Shown here in pieces: positions 10,959-22,701 of a stretch of 64,000 bases of DNA. The stretch comes from Alopecurus myosuroides (lineage: Eukaryota; Streptophyta; Magnoliopsida; Poales; Poaceae), in the NCBI GenBank assembly GCA_028641055.1, contig CM054059.1, forward strand, positions 44,466,477 to 44,530,476, given 5' to 3'. Numbering within the stretch: position 1 is the first letter of the stretch; each line of letters begins with the position of its first letter. The notes below the pieces were generated by a model that worked only from the letters and a program-made list of their open reading frames with translations, had not been told where the DNA came from and did not search any database. The position numbers and the translations under genes are program-made.

Positions 10959-13900
10959 ATGGCCCCAAAGCACAAGGGCAAACAGCCGGCCAAGGCAAAG
11001 TCAACCCAGTCCATTTCCGCCAACTGGGCGCCGTCCTCCGTGACCCTGGCCAAGTTAGAAGAACTAGCCGAGTCTGGCGTTCTCCCCCCTCAGAAGGAGA
11101 TCCATTGGATGGTACCGGGTGATGAGACCCGGCCTACCCCCAATCCCGACGAGGTAATATGCTTTGTCGAGCACGTGATCCGGGGGTTTCGCCCCCCGGG
11201 TCACTCTTTCTTCCGTGAAGTCCTCAACCATTATGGCCTTCGGGTGTTCGACATAGGGCCTAACTCTATGTTGAACATAACCCATTTCATAGTCCTTTGC
11301 GAGTCTTACTTGTGCATCCTGCCAAATATGGCTTTATTCATCGAGCTTTTCCAATGCAAACCGTGCCGCGAAAGCGGTGACGGGGCCCTTTTGGCCTGCG
11401 GCGGGGTTTCTATCCAGCGCCGCAAAAATTCTCCCATGCCGACTCTCAGTCTTAACTCGCATGTTAAGCACTGGCATCTATCTTTCTTTTATTGCCGGGA
11501 CACCTCCCCACCCGGCGAAAGAAAATTGCCGGGTTACTCAGAGGGTCTCTTAGATCTTTCCGACACTTTTAACGCTTTCGCCTCTGAGTCGGAACGAGAA
11601 TCCATCCAGCCCTACCTGGCCAAGATAGCCGTCCTTTTCGCCCATGGTCTTGCTGGGCTTAACTTGGTTAAGACTTGGGTAGATTTCCGCATTCAGTCCA
11701 ATTCTATCCGCTCAAAGCTAATGTGCGAATACTCGGGGCACGTCACGGACGCGCTCCGCTATTCCTCGAAGAATTATCCGGCCGACGATACCAACAAGAC
11801 CATCAAGGGCTTCCTGACTGAGAAGCTGGAGGCGATCAAGAATATAGCCGGGTTAGCGCCGTTCACCCGGGATAACCCGGCTCCAGCGGTAAAATCCGAT
11901 ACTTATCCACTTATTCCCGTACTTTGACTTGATACAACTACTAACTCTCATTTTCATGCTTTTATCTCAGGCCGACAATGCTTTCTGGAACATTGAGACC
12001 CCTCCCAACTCCGGGAACCCGGAGGAAGAAGAAGAAGAACCGGCCGACACTGACGAAGGTATCACCCGGATTCCAATCACCTCAACCTCTATTACTTTGC
12101 TTTCCCATTTTTTCTCTTTTTCCAACTATATGCTTGCGCCTTTCAGGGATGGATGATAAGGGTGACAAGGACGACCAGGGAGACCCGGAAGAGACTGAGA
12201 GCGACAAAAGTGAGGTTGAGCCGGAAGTCGAGGTTGGAACCAAGAGGAAAACCCGCGGGGTCGTCTTCAAGGTTCCCTACTCTTCCATGTCCTCCAAACC
12301 CTACTCTTTTGATAATATGCGCGAACTTAACCGACAGTTATCAAATTCACCACACTTGAAGGATCCGCCTCCAACCAAGCGCAGGGTAACCCGGAATTCC
12401 CCGGGCGATGATCCCCTCAACCCGGGTATTCCTACGTCCCCGGCTCGTCGCACTGGTATTTCTCCGTCTCATCCCATCAACTCACCTCGAAAACACCCTT
12501 CCCCCAATCATCCATTGGCCGGACAGCTCCGGGTCTCACTCTCGGATTCTGTGACAGCCTCGTCCGCGTCTAGCAGCTCGCTTCCTGCAGATTTCGTGGT
12601 GAATGCCGGGTAAGTCATATTTCCGGCTAAGCAATACACTAATCCTTTTGATAACCTTCAATTTTTGTTGCTAATCTCTTCTCTTTCCTTCCCTTAGCGC
12701 CCAGGTCACGATCAGTGACCCGGATAATATGGACACAGACAACCGGGAGACTGAAGGGCCGGTTGACGATATGGATGCCGCGACTGGCGGTGGTGGGGAA
12801 GAGAATCAAGAACAAGATCCCCTGACTGACCCGGCCCGGCAGGAAGCCGGGTCTCCCAAGCCATCTGAAGAGGCTGAGGACGACGACGTCGAGATCCTGA
12901 ACACAAGGATGGGCTCTCCCAATCCGGACACCCAGACAACCCGGGTCTCGACCCCAAAGTCGGAGAAGGTTCGCCCCCCGGGTGATCAGGCCGCCGGCTC
13001 TTCCGGTATCAGGCCCGCGGACATGACTTTTTCCCAAATGCTTGAGGCCCTGCACACCTTGAGGGCTGACGAAGAAAATGTCCTAGAAGCTTTGATAGCC
13101 AAACATGAGGTAAATCCGAATAATATTGTCTGTATCCTTGTCTAGTCCCCAAGTTCCAAGTGAACTTATTGATAATTTGCTTGGAACTTCGTAGTATATC
13201 CGACTGACAGCTTGCTTTTTATCCGGCTAACCCTTCCTTGTGTTTCCACGCAGGCCTTCGTGACCCATTCTGTGAAAGCATTGGCGAAGGCCACCAAAAT
13301 CCTCGAGAAGGAGGCGACTCTGCGTGAGTCGGCTGAAGCTGATGCTAAGAGGAGCGGGAAAATCACAAGGAAATATAGAAAGAGGGCTCATCCAGCAGAA
13401 GATGAACTGACCAAGCTTTCCGTTCAGATTGCCGACACATATCGTGATTTGACTGGTACGATTCCTAACTTAATAATTATAACCTGGATTCTTATTCTGA
13501 TAAATAGTCGGATTTCCTTACTCACTGCTTTTTTCTATTTTCTGCAGGTCCAGATGATGTGAGTCCGGATAAGGATGATATCGCCAAGCTGAAAACCATC
13601 AAGAGCACGATTCGGCAGCTCTGTGCCGGAACCAAATGGATTCTTCAGGATCTGAAGTGGCCGGGTGTCGGGCATGGCAACCTAAAGATGCTGCTTGACG
13701 CGTGCTCCACTATCCTCGAGTGGATTGAGCACTGAAAACGCTCATCCTGCCGGGTTGGAGTAACCCGGGGGCTTGCGCTGGCTAAGGCGTATTTTCCCAA
13801 ACTCGAGCCGGCCAAGCTTGTAGGCGGGTTTCCAGAGTTCAACCACGATGGGTCCAAGTTCTCAGTGAAGAATTTCAAGGCCATCCAGAAGGAAGTTCGT

Positions 13901-14245
13901 CACTCGGCCAGCATGATTGCCGATGGTTTGGATGTCAGTGCAATTACCCCAGCATATGATGCTGATGACAAGGCGATTAAGTCGGATCTTCCCAAGCCAT
14001 ACGATATGCTGGCTCGATGGAAGGCAGAGGCTGCTCAGGCGAGAGAAGAGGCCGCGAAGAAGAAGGCTGAGGCCGATTCTGCGCCTGCTACCTCCACGCC
14101 AGTCGTCCCTCCTCCCGCACGGGCCGGCACTACTGCTGACCCGGGTGCTGCCGCCACCAAGAATGCTGAAGAACAAGGCAAGGAGCAAGACCCGGCTGCC
14201 AAGGGCAAGGGCAAGATGGACGACTCGGCCCAAGATGCCGAGTGA
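10959..14245 (+). pseudogene. Antisense spliced gene of element A, Transposase_28-like (interrupted by one TGA)
   Basis: This gene is on the strand opposite gag-pol, between integrase and the 3' LTR. Coding exons join without loss of frame: 10959-11888, 11971-12058, 12147-12609, 12698-13109, 13254-13455 and 13548-14245, each bounded by GT and AG, totalling 931 codons. Residues 1-310 hold the conserved block typical of the 'putative gypsy type transposon' family (Transposase_28), with FFREVLNHYGLRVFDIGPNS and a following YLCILPN segment. The middle is acidic and proline/serine-rich, and the last third is a Lys/Glu/Ala-rich coiled coil. An in-frame TGA at 13733-13735 is codon 761. The same frame stays open for another 170 codons, so the stop looks recent. 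The biochemical role is unknown despite the family name. Homologues lie in elements B and C. Confidence 0.8.
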
Positions 14246-15390
14246 AAATTTTTATCGACAACCGTCTTAGGCACTTTATCCGGCCGATGGGCCTTTAAAA
14301 CAATTATTCTTTTGATAGTGCGCCTGTGCGCTTTATGATAATACTATCGTGGCTTGTAATACACTTTGATACCTTAATATATTTCGTGGCCCTTCTGGCC
14401 TTTTGCTTGAATTTGATATTTCTTGACTTTGTGCTTTTTCATCCTTGATTTTCTGACTTTCTACTATGGTTCCTATTGTGAGACTCGGTTTCCGGGTTTC
14501 GTGGGTTTTGACCAGTGGACTTTTTTCTAAGTCCCCAAGTCCCCAAGACTCGGATTTTTTGGGTTTTTTGAGCTGAATAGCTGGACAATTTGTTTCTATT
14601 TTCAAATTCCCGAGTCCCCAAGGCCCGAAATTCCGAGTCTGGGGTATTGGGTCTTTCAAAAGGAACAAATTGTTACCTGCTAAGCCCAAAACCTAGAGCC
14701 GTTTCACATAGGTTTTGAAGTTATGCTTAATAAACTTTGAGTTTCCGGTTATTAACCTTGTACTCTGCATAACTTGTGGTTTAGATGACCCTTTTGACTC
14801 TCTTGTACTGTAAGCCGGCTTTCGCGTGGATAATCATGTTGGTACAGCTGTATGAAGACAGGGTCAGGCAAGTCCCATTGGGCATCATGACTGATTGTAA
14901 TCATACGCTAGCGAATCATGACACTTTAGTGCGAGTCACATCGAGCTTAAGTAATAAAAGTCAAGAAAGTTTGGCTCCTTTGTCCGGTTATAAGCTTGCA
15001 GCCGTACTTAATTGCAAGTAATCGGCCCTTATAACTCATAGGCATCATGGCCGGGTCTTTGAGTTTGTAACTGTGCTATTCAAGCAATCAGCCCCCAAGA
15101 CCTAAATATATGCAATTTACTAAAGAAACTAATGTACTAAGAACAATAAATAATACTTACCTGGAAGAAGAAATAAAAACACAACAGAGATAAAAAACTT
15201 GATAAAAAACACATGAAAAGGAAACAATATATTGTTTAACCATCTCTTTATTGATATGAGAAAAGTTAGGTCAGCAAGCCGCCTCATTAAAAACCCTCCG
15301 GTCCCCTTAGGTACCCTGGATAGGAAAAGAGTGCGTCTGAAACCTGCTGCCTGTTACATCGTGTAATTTCACTTGTAAATCTAGTCTAGA
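14246..15390. other. Non-coding spacer between convergent genes of element A
   Basis: About 1.1 kb separates the antisense gene stop (14245) from the pol stop on the other strand (15391). No domain-bearing frame is seen. It should hold both 3' untranslated regions, so transcripts from the two strands may overlap here. No clear poly(A) signal could be assigned with confidence. Confidence 0.5.
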
Positions 15391-18308
15391 TTAGGTATAA
15401 TAGGGACGCAGCTGAGCTATGTTCCAAGGTCTTTCTCTCTCTTGCATAGATGAAGTGGTATGAGCGGTGTCATTAACCGTGGCCGACTCTTCCCTTGCAT
15501 CTATCAAGTAATATGATCCATTGTGCAGATTCCGGCTTATGATGAACGGTCCCTCCCATGGTGGGGATAACTTGTGTTTTCCTTCCTTTGACTGTACTAG
15601 GCGCAGAACCAGGTCTCCTTCCTGGAAGACCCGGGTTTTGACTCTCCGGCTATGATATCTCCTCAGATCCTGCTGGTATATGGCTGACCTCTCCAAAGCT
15701 TGTTCCCTGTGTTCTTCTAACATATCCATGGCGTCCTGCTGGGTCTTTTCGTTCTCCACCTCAACGTAAGCCGATACTCGAGGCGAGTCATGGATGATAT
15801 CACTCGGCAGCACCGCTTCTGCACCATAAACCATGAAAAATGGCGTCATCTGAGTAGATCTGTTAGGTGTAGTGTTGATACCCCCAAACCACTGAGGGTA
15901 ACTCTTCAACCCATGCTCCAGCGGCTCTGACACACGGGACTCGCAATCGTGGCTTTAATCCACGAAGTAACTCCTGATTCGCCCTCTCCACTTGTCCATT
16001 GGCTTGTGGATGAGCTACGGAAGCTATGTCAAGCCGGATTCCGTTGTTGCCACAAAATTTCTCCATCTCGCCAAGGGACATGTTGGTTCCATTGTCGGTA
16101 ATTATGCTGTGAGGATACCTGAACCGGTAGATAATCCTTTTCAGGAACTTAACTGCCGTAATCGCTTCACCATTGGTAACTGGCATAACTTCAACCCACT
16201 TGGTAAATTTATCGATAGCCACCAGGAGATGTGTCTTTTTGCAAGGTGACATGTGAAAGGGGCCAACCATGTACATACCCCAAACGGCGAAAGGCCAGGT
16301 CAAAGGAATTGTTTGCAACTCCATAGCCGGCACATGGATTTGGCGGGCGTACCTTTGGCATCCGTCGCACCTTGCCACCAAGCGTTCCGCATCTGCTAAA
16401 GCTGTGAGCCAGAAGAAACCGTGCCTATATGCTTTGGCCACAAGGGACCTCGTGGACGCGTGATGCCCACAGTCGCCTTCGTGGATCCCTTTCAGGATTT
16501 GCCTGCCTTCTTCTGGTGCTACACAGCGCAAAAATACTCCTGCAGCGCTCCTTTTATATAACTCCCCATTGATAATGGAATAACCTTTTGCTCGCCTCAG
16601 AATTTTCCTTGCTAGTACCTCTTGCTGTGGTAACTCGCCCCGTGATAGGTAAGCCAGAAACGACTCTGTCCACTCGGGAACAGTGCGTATTGTGGCCACG
16701 AGCTCCAAATCCGGGTCTTTGTTAGCTAGTTCTTCCTCAGACTCGGTTTTAACTGACGGCCGCCATAGCTCCTCCAGGAACACATTCGGTGGAACCGGCT
16801 CTCTGCGCGAGCCGAGTCTGGCGAGTGCATCTGCTGCCTCGTTTTTTCTTCTATCTACATGTTCCACCTCATACCCGGAAAAACACCCGGCAACCCGGTC
16901 CACCTCTCTGCGGTATGCTGCCATAGTTGCATCTTTTCTATCCCAAGTTCCTGAGACCTGCGGTACCACAAGGTCCGAATCTCCATAGCACCGTATCCTC
17001 TTAATGTTCATCTCCTTGGCTATCTTCAATCCATGCAATAATGCCTCATATTCGGCCACGTTGTTGGAAAAATCAAAGTGAATCTGCAATACGTAACTCA
17101 ATTTGTCTCCTTTAGGTGATGTGAGCACCACTCCAGCTCCTGATCCCTCGTATTGCTTGGAACCGTCAAAGTGCATTATCCAAGACTCGGAACTTGGAGT
17201 CATTGTGGGCATGCATGTGTGAGTCCAATCGTTAATGAAATCAACTAGAGCTTGAGATTTGATTGCTGACCTGGGCTCGTAGTTGATGTGATAATCTCCC
17301 ATCTCGATCGCCCACTTGGCTATTCTACCTGTTGCATCCGAGTTTCTGATGATATCCGACATTGGTATAGAGCTAACCACTGTTATGGGGTGTTCCTGAA
17401 AATACGGTTTCAATTTCCGGCTGGCCATGAAGACCCCGAAAACCAACTTCAGCCAATGTGGGTAGCGCTGCTTTGCTTCTGATAACACCTCACTGACGTA
17501 ATAAACCAGCCTCTGGACCGGGTGATCTTTTCCATCCTCCTTGTGCTCAACGACAACCACTGCGCTAACCGCTCGGGGCCCCGCTGCAACGTATAGTAAC
17601 ATGGGCTCTTTAGGACCCGGGGCTGCTAGGACTGGTGCCTCAGATAGTTGCTTTTCTAGTGCCTCGAATGCCTCATCCGCCTCTTGGTCCCAAACGAATT
17701 TATCAGACTTCCTCAAGAGCCGGTACAAGGGTATTGCCTTCTCTCCGAGTCTTGATATAAACCGGCTCAGCGCTGCTACGCACCCCGTAAGCTTCTGAAC
17801 ATGCTTCAAGTTTTCCGGATTTTTCAGACTCTGGATAGCTTTGATTTTATCCGGGTTTGCTTCAATCCCTCTCTCTGAAACAATGAAACCGAGTAACTTC
17901 CCTGCTGGTACTCCAAATACACACTTTGTCGGGTTAAGTTTCATCTGGTATCTTCTCAGGTTCTTGAATGTTTCCTTCAGATCATCAATAAATGTTTCTG
18001 CCTTTCTGGTCTTGATCACCACGTCATCCACGTAAGCATGAACGTTGCGTCCAATTTGGTCCTCAAAGCACTTCTGAATGCACCACTGATAGGTTGCGCC
18101 GGCGTTCTTCAATCCAAAAGTCATGGTTTTGTAACAAAAGGCCCCAAAAGGGGTTATAAACGACGTTTTCTCCCAGTCTTCCTTCTTGAGATTGATCTGA
18201 TGATACCCGGAATATGCATCCAGGAAGCATAGTAGGTCACTTCCGGCCACTGCGTCTATGATCTGATCTATCCTTGGAAGTGCAAATGGATCCTTTGGGC
18301 AATGCTTG
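15391..18308 (-). pseudogene. Element A pol, downstream part: RT (C-terminal), RNase H, second RNase H, integrase
   Basis: The minus strand continues the RT frame across the CACTA-1 insertion. In order it shows RT with the YVDD motif (18023-18034), a first RNase H region, a second archaeal-type RNase H (HFDGS, EALLHG, YGDSDLV and ADALARLG), then integrase with an HHCC zinc region and the ITDNGT and NGQVER motifs. The dual RNase H marks the Tat lineage. Two lesions are visible. The first catalytic aspartate of integrase is tyrosine (WGMYMVGP, TAC at 16271-16273 minus; element B has WGLDMMGP). A one-base gain in a run of five C (15881-15885) shifts the frame before the integrase C-terminus, which continues in 15933-15391. 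This copy cannot make active integrase. Confidence 0.88.
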
Positions 18309-18311
18309 TTG

Positions 18312-18620
18312 CACTACAAGAAAACTGACCCGTAGAGACATTTTCATAGAGGCAGTGTCTACTATGTCTCTTAAAACCTAATAAAATTCGTTGTAGAGGC
18401 ACTAAGTGAGACAATATAGAGAATGCCTTAGCGATAGAGACATCTGCTAGAGACATCCTCCACAATGTCTCTTATTCTGCATGTAAAGGCATTATAAGAG
18501 GCATTCTTGAGAATGTCTTAACAATAGAGACACCTCACTAGAGACACCCATCATAATGACTCTTGGCACCTCTGTAAAGACATTAAGAGAGACATCTTTG
18601 TTAGTGTATCTACAGGCACG
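18312..18620 (+). repeat. CACTA-1 left subterminal repeats
   Basis: Multiple short, imperfect copies of AGAGACA/TGTCTCT-type motifs occur in both orientations (for example around 18338, 18362, 18435, 18462 and 18528). Subterminal arrays of this kind are the binding sites for CACTA accessory proteins in characterised elements. The matching array is at 34080-34465. Confidence 0.75.
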
Positions 18621-19389
18621 TCATTAAAGACCTCATCCCCTTCTCCTACCACGAGTTCACAACGAATGCCATTCCACTTCAGTTGCATCTCAAGAAGCTA
18701 CGCAATGTCACCAACGACATTCCCTTTCGCCGCACGTCACTACCATGGACTATTATTTCCATCCGGGTCACCAATTCCAGCATGTGGAGGTCGGTCAGAC
18801 CACACTACGGGTCTTCTCGGTCTCCATCGAGACTCCCCTATACCGTGTCACCTCTCTCTCTCCTTTGTTAGTCACCGCGGACGTCGTCGCGTTGTCTCAT
18901 ATGTGCGACAATAATGATATCGTCATTTGCTAAAGCCTAACCTCATCCTATTTCATCTACAACTCTAGGAGTTGTGTGGCTCCGACGTCCTTCCAATATT
19001 CACACATTTATACCGCAAATCGAGGTGTAAAAATAGGTCGGGTTACCATAAACTTTCTTACCCCACAAACAATCAATGCTATAGCTGGCCATTTGGGTCA
19101 TGCATCACGGGCCGACCCAACATCATGGATCTTCGGCAGGGCATGGCCCCGGCTCGGCACGTACCATAGGATGACACTAGACATGCCACCAAAATTAGGT
19201 TTCAAGGCTAGCGTAACATGTCACATTTATAATTTCAGAATTTTTTTTTAGTATAGACAAATTTTTTAGGGGCACTACAAAAAAGTTCAGCAAGCCCTTA
19301 AATGATCCAAAATATCTAGAAACTGCCCAAGAGGCCAAAATGCAGTAGGCCGACGGACTGCCTCGGCATGGCAGACCAGCCCGTTTAGC
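18621..19389. other. CACTA-1 interior, unassigned
   Basis: About 0.8 kb without a recognisable gene. Short open frames on the plus strand (18666-18933) overlap in all three frames and give no family resemblance. This may be another captured host fragment, but nothing in the translation supports a specific source. Confidence 0.35.
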
Positions 19390-19965
19390 ACGCGCGTCAG
19401 CCCTTCGGTCAATCAACCCGCACCTCTCCACAAACCTGGCCAGATGGGCCCGTGCCAGCGTGCCGGCCCGCGAGCACGCAAGCACGGCCCGCCGTGGGCC
19501 TGGCACGGCACGTGGCTTGGCAGGCCGTGCTCGGCCCGTGGCCCGCCGTGGGCCGTGCTGGGGCCTGCAGGCCAAGCCCGCGTGCCGGCACGGCACGGCC
19601 CGTTTAACCGGCCAGGCCAAATTTGAGCGCGATTTTGGCCCGTTAGGGGTATTTTAAGCGCGATTAGGCCAAATCTGAGCGCGATTTTGGCCTGTTAGGG
19701 TATTTTAAGCGCGATTAGGCCAAATTTGAGCACGATTAGTCCAAAAATGACATTTTTTACGCGGGCCAAAATAGGCATGGTGGGCCTAATCGTGCCGTGG
19801 GCCGGCACGTTTAGCAGGGGGGCCGTGCCTGGGCCTGGCGGCCAGGCCCGTGTGCCGGCACGGCACGGCACGTTTACTAAACGTGCCCACGCGGACCGTG
19901 CCGTGGCAGGCACGATTAGCGCCAGGCGGGCCCGAGCCGTGCCGTGCCGGCCCGCTGGCCACCTT
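19390..19965. repeat. GC-rich palindromic repeat block inside CACTA-1
   Basis: The block is dense in CGGCACGGCACGGCCCG-type motifs and their complements, so it can fold back on itself many times. On the complement its right end reads CAAAGGTGGCCAGCGGGCC, a pattern I associate with hAT-type transposon ends in grasses. I could not define paired ends or a duplication. Open frames here come from base composition and are not genes. Confidence 0.5.
19619..19740 (+). repeat. Tandem repeat, about 52-bp unit, 2.3 copies
   Basis: The unit starts AAATTTGAGCGCGATTTTGG and ends GCGCGATTAGGCC. It occurs twice with few differences and then a third time in part (AAATTTGAGCACGATTAG). It separates two halves of the GC-rich palindromic block. 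Confidence 0.7.
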
Positions 19966-20149
19966 TGCCTCTCCACCACTAGAATTCGTGGATTCGTGCT
20001 CTTGCAGTTACCACATACCAAGACGTTCGACTACTGGTCTGCTCCCCATGTCCTCTCCCCATTACCAGCTCGGCGTCCCCACGGAGAACTAATCCAACTC
20101 ACATGATCATGCGAGACTATCCCCACCACTGAGGGAGCGATCAATGTTA

Positions 20150-20767
20150 GTGGCGCCGTCGGTGCGCCGTGGGCTAAGCCGAGCAACGCCACTCAGCGGG
20201 GCGCGTTAGGGGAGGGAGGCATCTGGCCGCGGTGGACCTTCGCCTCGCGCTAGCATACTCGGCGGGGTCGTCGACAGCGGCGGCCACGAGGGCGTGACCG
20301 TGGCGAATTTTCGGCGGCGAGCGGCGCCCCCATGGTCCCGCTACCGCCAGCATCCACATCGTGTTCGAACAGCTGTGGCCAGACATACGCGACGATGCCG
20401 CGTACGCTTTGACCTCCACCTCCTCTTCCGTGTTCCCCGCTCTTCATGTCCCGTAGCATGGTGAGTGACCTTAAATATTGCAGTTACCGTGATTCACCTG
20501 GTTCTTTAGATCTGGATGCATTAATCTGATATCAGGCAAATTTTGGGATCCTTCTGATGCTTTTGCTATGATATAGCACGGGAATGATGCGCAATATGTT
20601 ATTGCTCTATGAGCTGATGTTCTTGGTGCGTGAGTTATTTAACAAATATTGAGTGCCTCTCGATTCCTATTTCCCCCCTTCCCATGAGCGAGGTCTTGTA
20701 CTCATGTCATCTGCCCATAGATCTATTTTGTGTTGTCATCTTCTACTACTGCTAGCCTGCCTTCCTC
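20150..20767 (+). other. CACTA-1 interior, GC-rich exon-like segment and spacer
   Basis: A GC-rich stretch (20150-20460) ends at a possible splice donor (CATG followed by GTGAGTG at 20460) and is followed by AT-rich, intron-like sequence. It may be the upstream exon of the captured gene described next. No protein family could be recognised in any frame. Confidence 0.3.
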
Positions 20768-21252
20768 GTTCACCAAAAGGCCAAGAAGAAGAGGTGCGCG
20801 ACGAAGAAAAGCATGCTCTCCAACCAGAACGACAAGTTCAGGTAGAACATCTACCAGGATATAAAATCTCACCTTGAAACCTTACAATGCCCTCTCATTT
20901 AAACTGCAGCAGCAGCAACATACTCTCATGAGACTGCCTATGAATGACCATTCAAAAAAAAAGACTGCCTATGATTTTTTGAGCTCGTTTTCACTCTCTG
21001 TGCAGATGTATGTTATGGGCTTATGGCAAGCCTTGGCAACCCCTACATCGTGGAGTACAAGGACACGGGTGAGTCGACAAGGCAGTACTGCAAATAATAT
21101 ATTGCACAAGGCCCGATTCACCGTAAAAATTTGATTGGAATGTTAGTTCTCTTGGCCAAGGCTGATTTTTCATGCGTGTGTATTTGTGGTTGCAATAACA
21201 GGGGATCTCTGTCTGCATCGTCACAAGATACTGCGATGGTGGTGACATATAA
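20768..21252 (+). pseudogene. Captured NEK-like protein kinase exons in CACTA-1
   Basis: Three exon-like blocks keep splice sites. Block 1 (20768-20841) reads VHQKAKKKR and then NQNDKFR, resembling the N-lobe lysine-rich region of plant NIMA-related kinases. Block 2 (21006-21068, after a TGCAG acceptor) reads LMASLGNPYIVEYKDT. Block 3 (from 21202, after AACAG) reads GISVCIVTRYCDGGDI. Joining blocks 2 and 3 at GT/AG restores an uninterrupted frame, matching the family's NPYIVEYKD and VCIVxxYCxGGD motifs. Later kinase exons, including the catalytic loop, are not found, and block 1 is diverged. This looks like a host gene fragment picked up by the transposon and not a functional kinase. Confidence 0.65.
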
Positions 21253-22118
21253 GTTCTTGATGAAGTTTTGCTCCTAGTCGAATGCCCGCACATATAATTT
21301 CTCCGTTTTCAGTTGCAGATCGACTTGGCATTCTTCACACGGCGCCGAGGATAAAGAAGGCAAGATGCATCCTTTCTCTAAAGTGGTAAGCATACTAGTT
21401 CAGGGTTTACACCTACAAGAAGGAGCAATATTTGTTCAGGGTTCAGAAACTTACTCCATGTTTGGTACTTGTGTGTGTCTAGGCACGTGATTTTAGATGT
21501 ATACCAGTGTGATAATCTGTTGTTTTGTTGGGTCTGGCATGATTCTGCTAGACTGAAGGAACATATTGTCTAGGCATAAATATTCTTAACTCCTTGCGAC
21601 TCCAATGAAATAGCTTTAAGTGATAGATTTTCTGCTTTTGGGCAGGTTGTGAATTAATTCTGTATAACAACATTTTTTTTTGGTGATTGCAGGGCCTCTA
21701 TATTTGACTCCATATGGTGGCTGGTGGCAAGACCGTATTGTGGCTGATAACGAGAGCTCATGAGGGAGCCTAAAGTACTTGGTCATTTTGTACGGTGTTG
21801 TTTTAGGACTATTAATGTGTTTAATTTGTGATATTGTCCAACATGTATGGTTTTTTGTTTTACCTCTCATGGGTATCTAGCTCAGATTGTTGTCTCAGTT
21901 TTTACTTTGTATGTGTATTATGCATTTATTGAATCTCGATTGTGTCTATTTTTCCAGAGAGCAAACATATTTATCTTTGGCATAAGAGAATGCTATTACG
22001 ATCGCGCTAGAGACATGCCAAGATGCATATGTTTGCACTATATGAATGTCACAAGATAATAACATAGTGTTATAACAAGACACCTCATGATTTTTGAGTG
22101 AACAACATTTATGCCTAT
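21253..22118. other. CACTA-1 interior downstream of the captured exons
   Basis: AT-rich, intron-like sequence with a possible exon at about 21315-21385 (CAG acceptor, GTAAGC donor) that I could not match to the kinase family. The last five bases, CCTAT (22114-22118), are the target-site duplication of element B. Confidence 0.4.
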
Positions 22119-22701
22119 TGTCGGATATATACCGAATAGGGGTATAGAAGATGGTAGACAAAAGAGCTGGACGACCAGGGTGGCCTGCAAGGTAATGGAC
22201 TTAGGTCCATTGGGCGGCCCAGTAGTCCGACGCGTAGAAGCCGGATTCTAGAAGAACCCGGATCACGGCCCGCGTGATCTGGCTTGGAGGAGAAGACGGA
22301 TTCCTTACTTTCCAAGTTACAAGTTAAACGTAGTCTTCTAGGTTTCTGGTTCTGTAAGCCCTAAATCCGGCTATTATATAAAGCCGGACGGGAGATAGAT
22401 TTCATAAGATCAATAAGTTCCTTTAGTCCAAGGTTCTAGGTTCTAGCTTAAGCCTTGCGCAACTCGCCGGGAAGTTCATCCTCGTCGAGTAGCTAGATCT
22501 ATTCCCTTACATTGTAACCTTATTATACGGGCTTTAGTCCCTCATAGTGAGAAGTGCAGGAGTAGGTACGCCGTACTGTCGCGACGTACCGAACCTGGGT
22601 AAATCCCGTGTTCTGTGTTTACTACGCTATCCCGTTACCCCACGTCTCTACCGTAGTCTCATGGCACCCCAGTCTATGAAAACTACTACGATGTCTCGAC
22701 A
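22119..22701 (+). repeat. Element B 5' LTR
   Basis: 583 bp, TGTCGGATATAT to GATGTCTCGACA. It contains the promoter (TATTATATAAA at 22372-22382) and, unusually, the first ATG of the gag frame at 22661, 41 bases before the LTR ends. Confidence 0.95.
22372..22382 (+). promoter_or_regulatory. TATA box of element B 5' LTR
   Basis: TATTATATAAA in the middle of the LTR. Transcription would start about 30 bases on, defining U3 (about 280 bp) and R-U5 (about 300 bp). The same motif is at 33750-33760 in the 3' LTR. Confidence 0.7.

Noticed and set aside
18666..18933. Protein-coding gene in CACTA-1
   Set aside because: Three overlapping plus-strand frames of similar length give no family resemblance and no start context.
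19195..20021. ORFs in the GC-rich palindromic block
   Set aside because: Open frames on both strands arise from lack of AT-rich stops and consist of Arg/Ala/Pro/Gly repeats.
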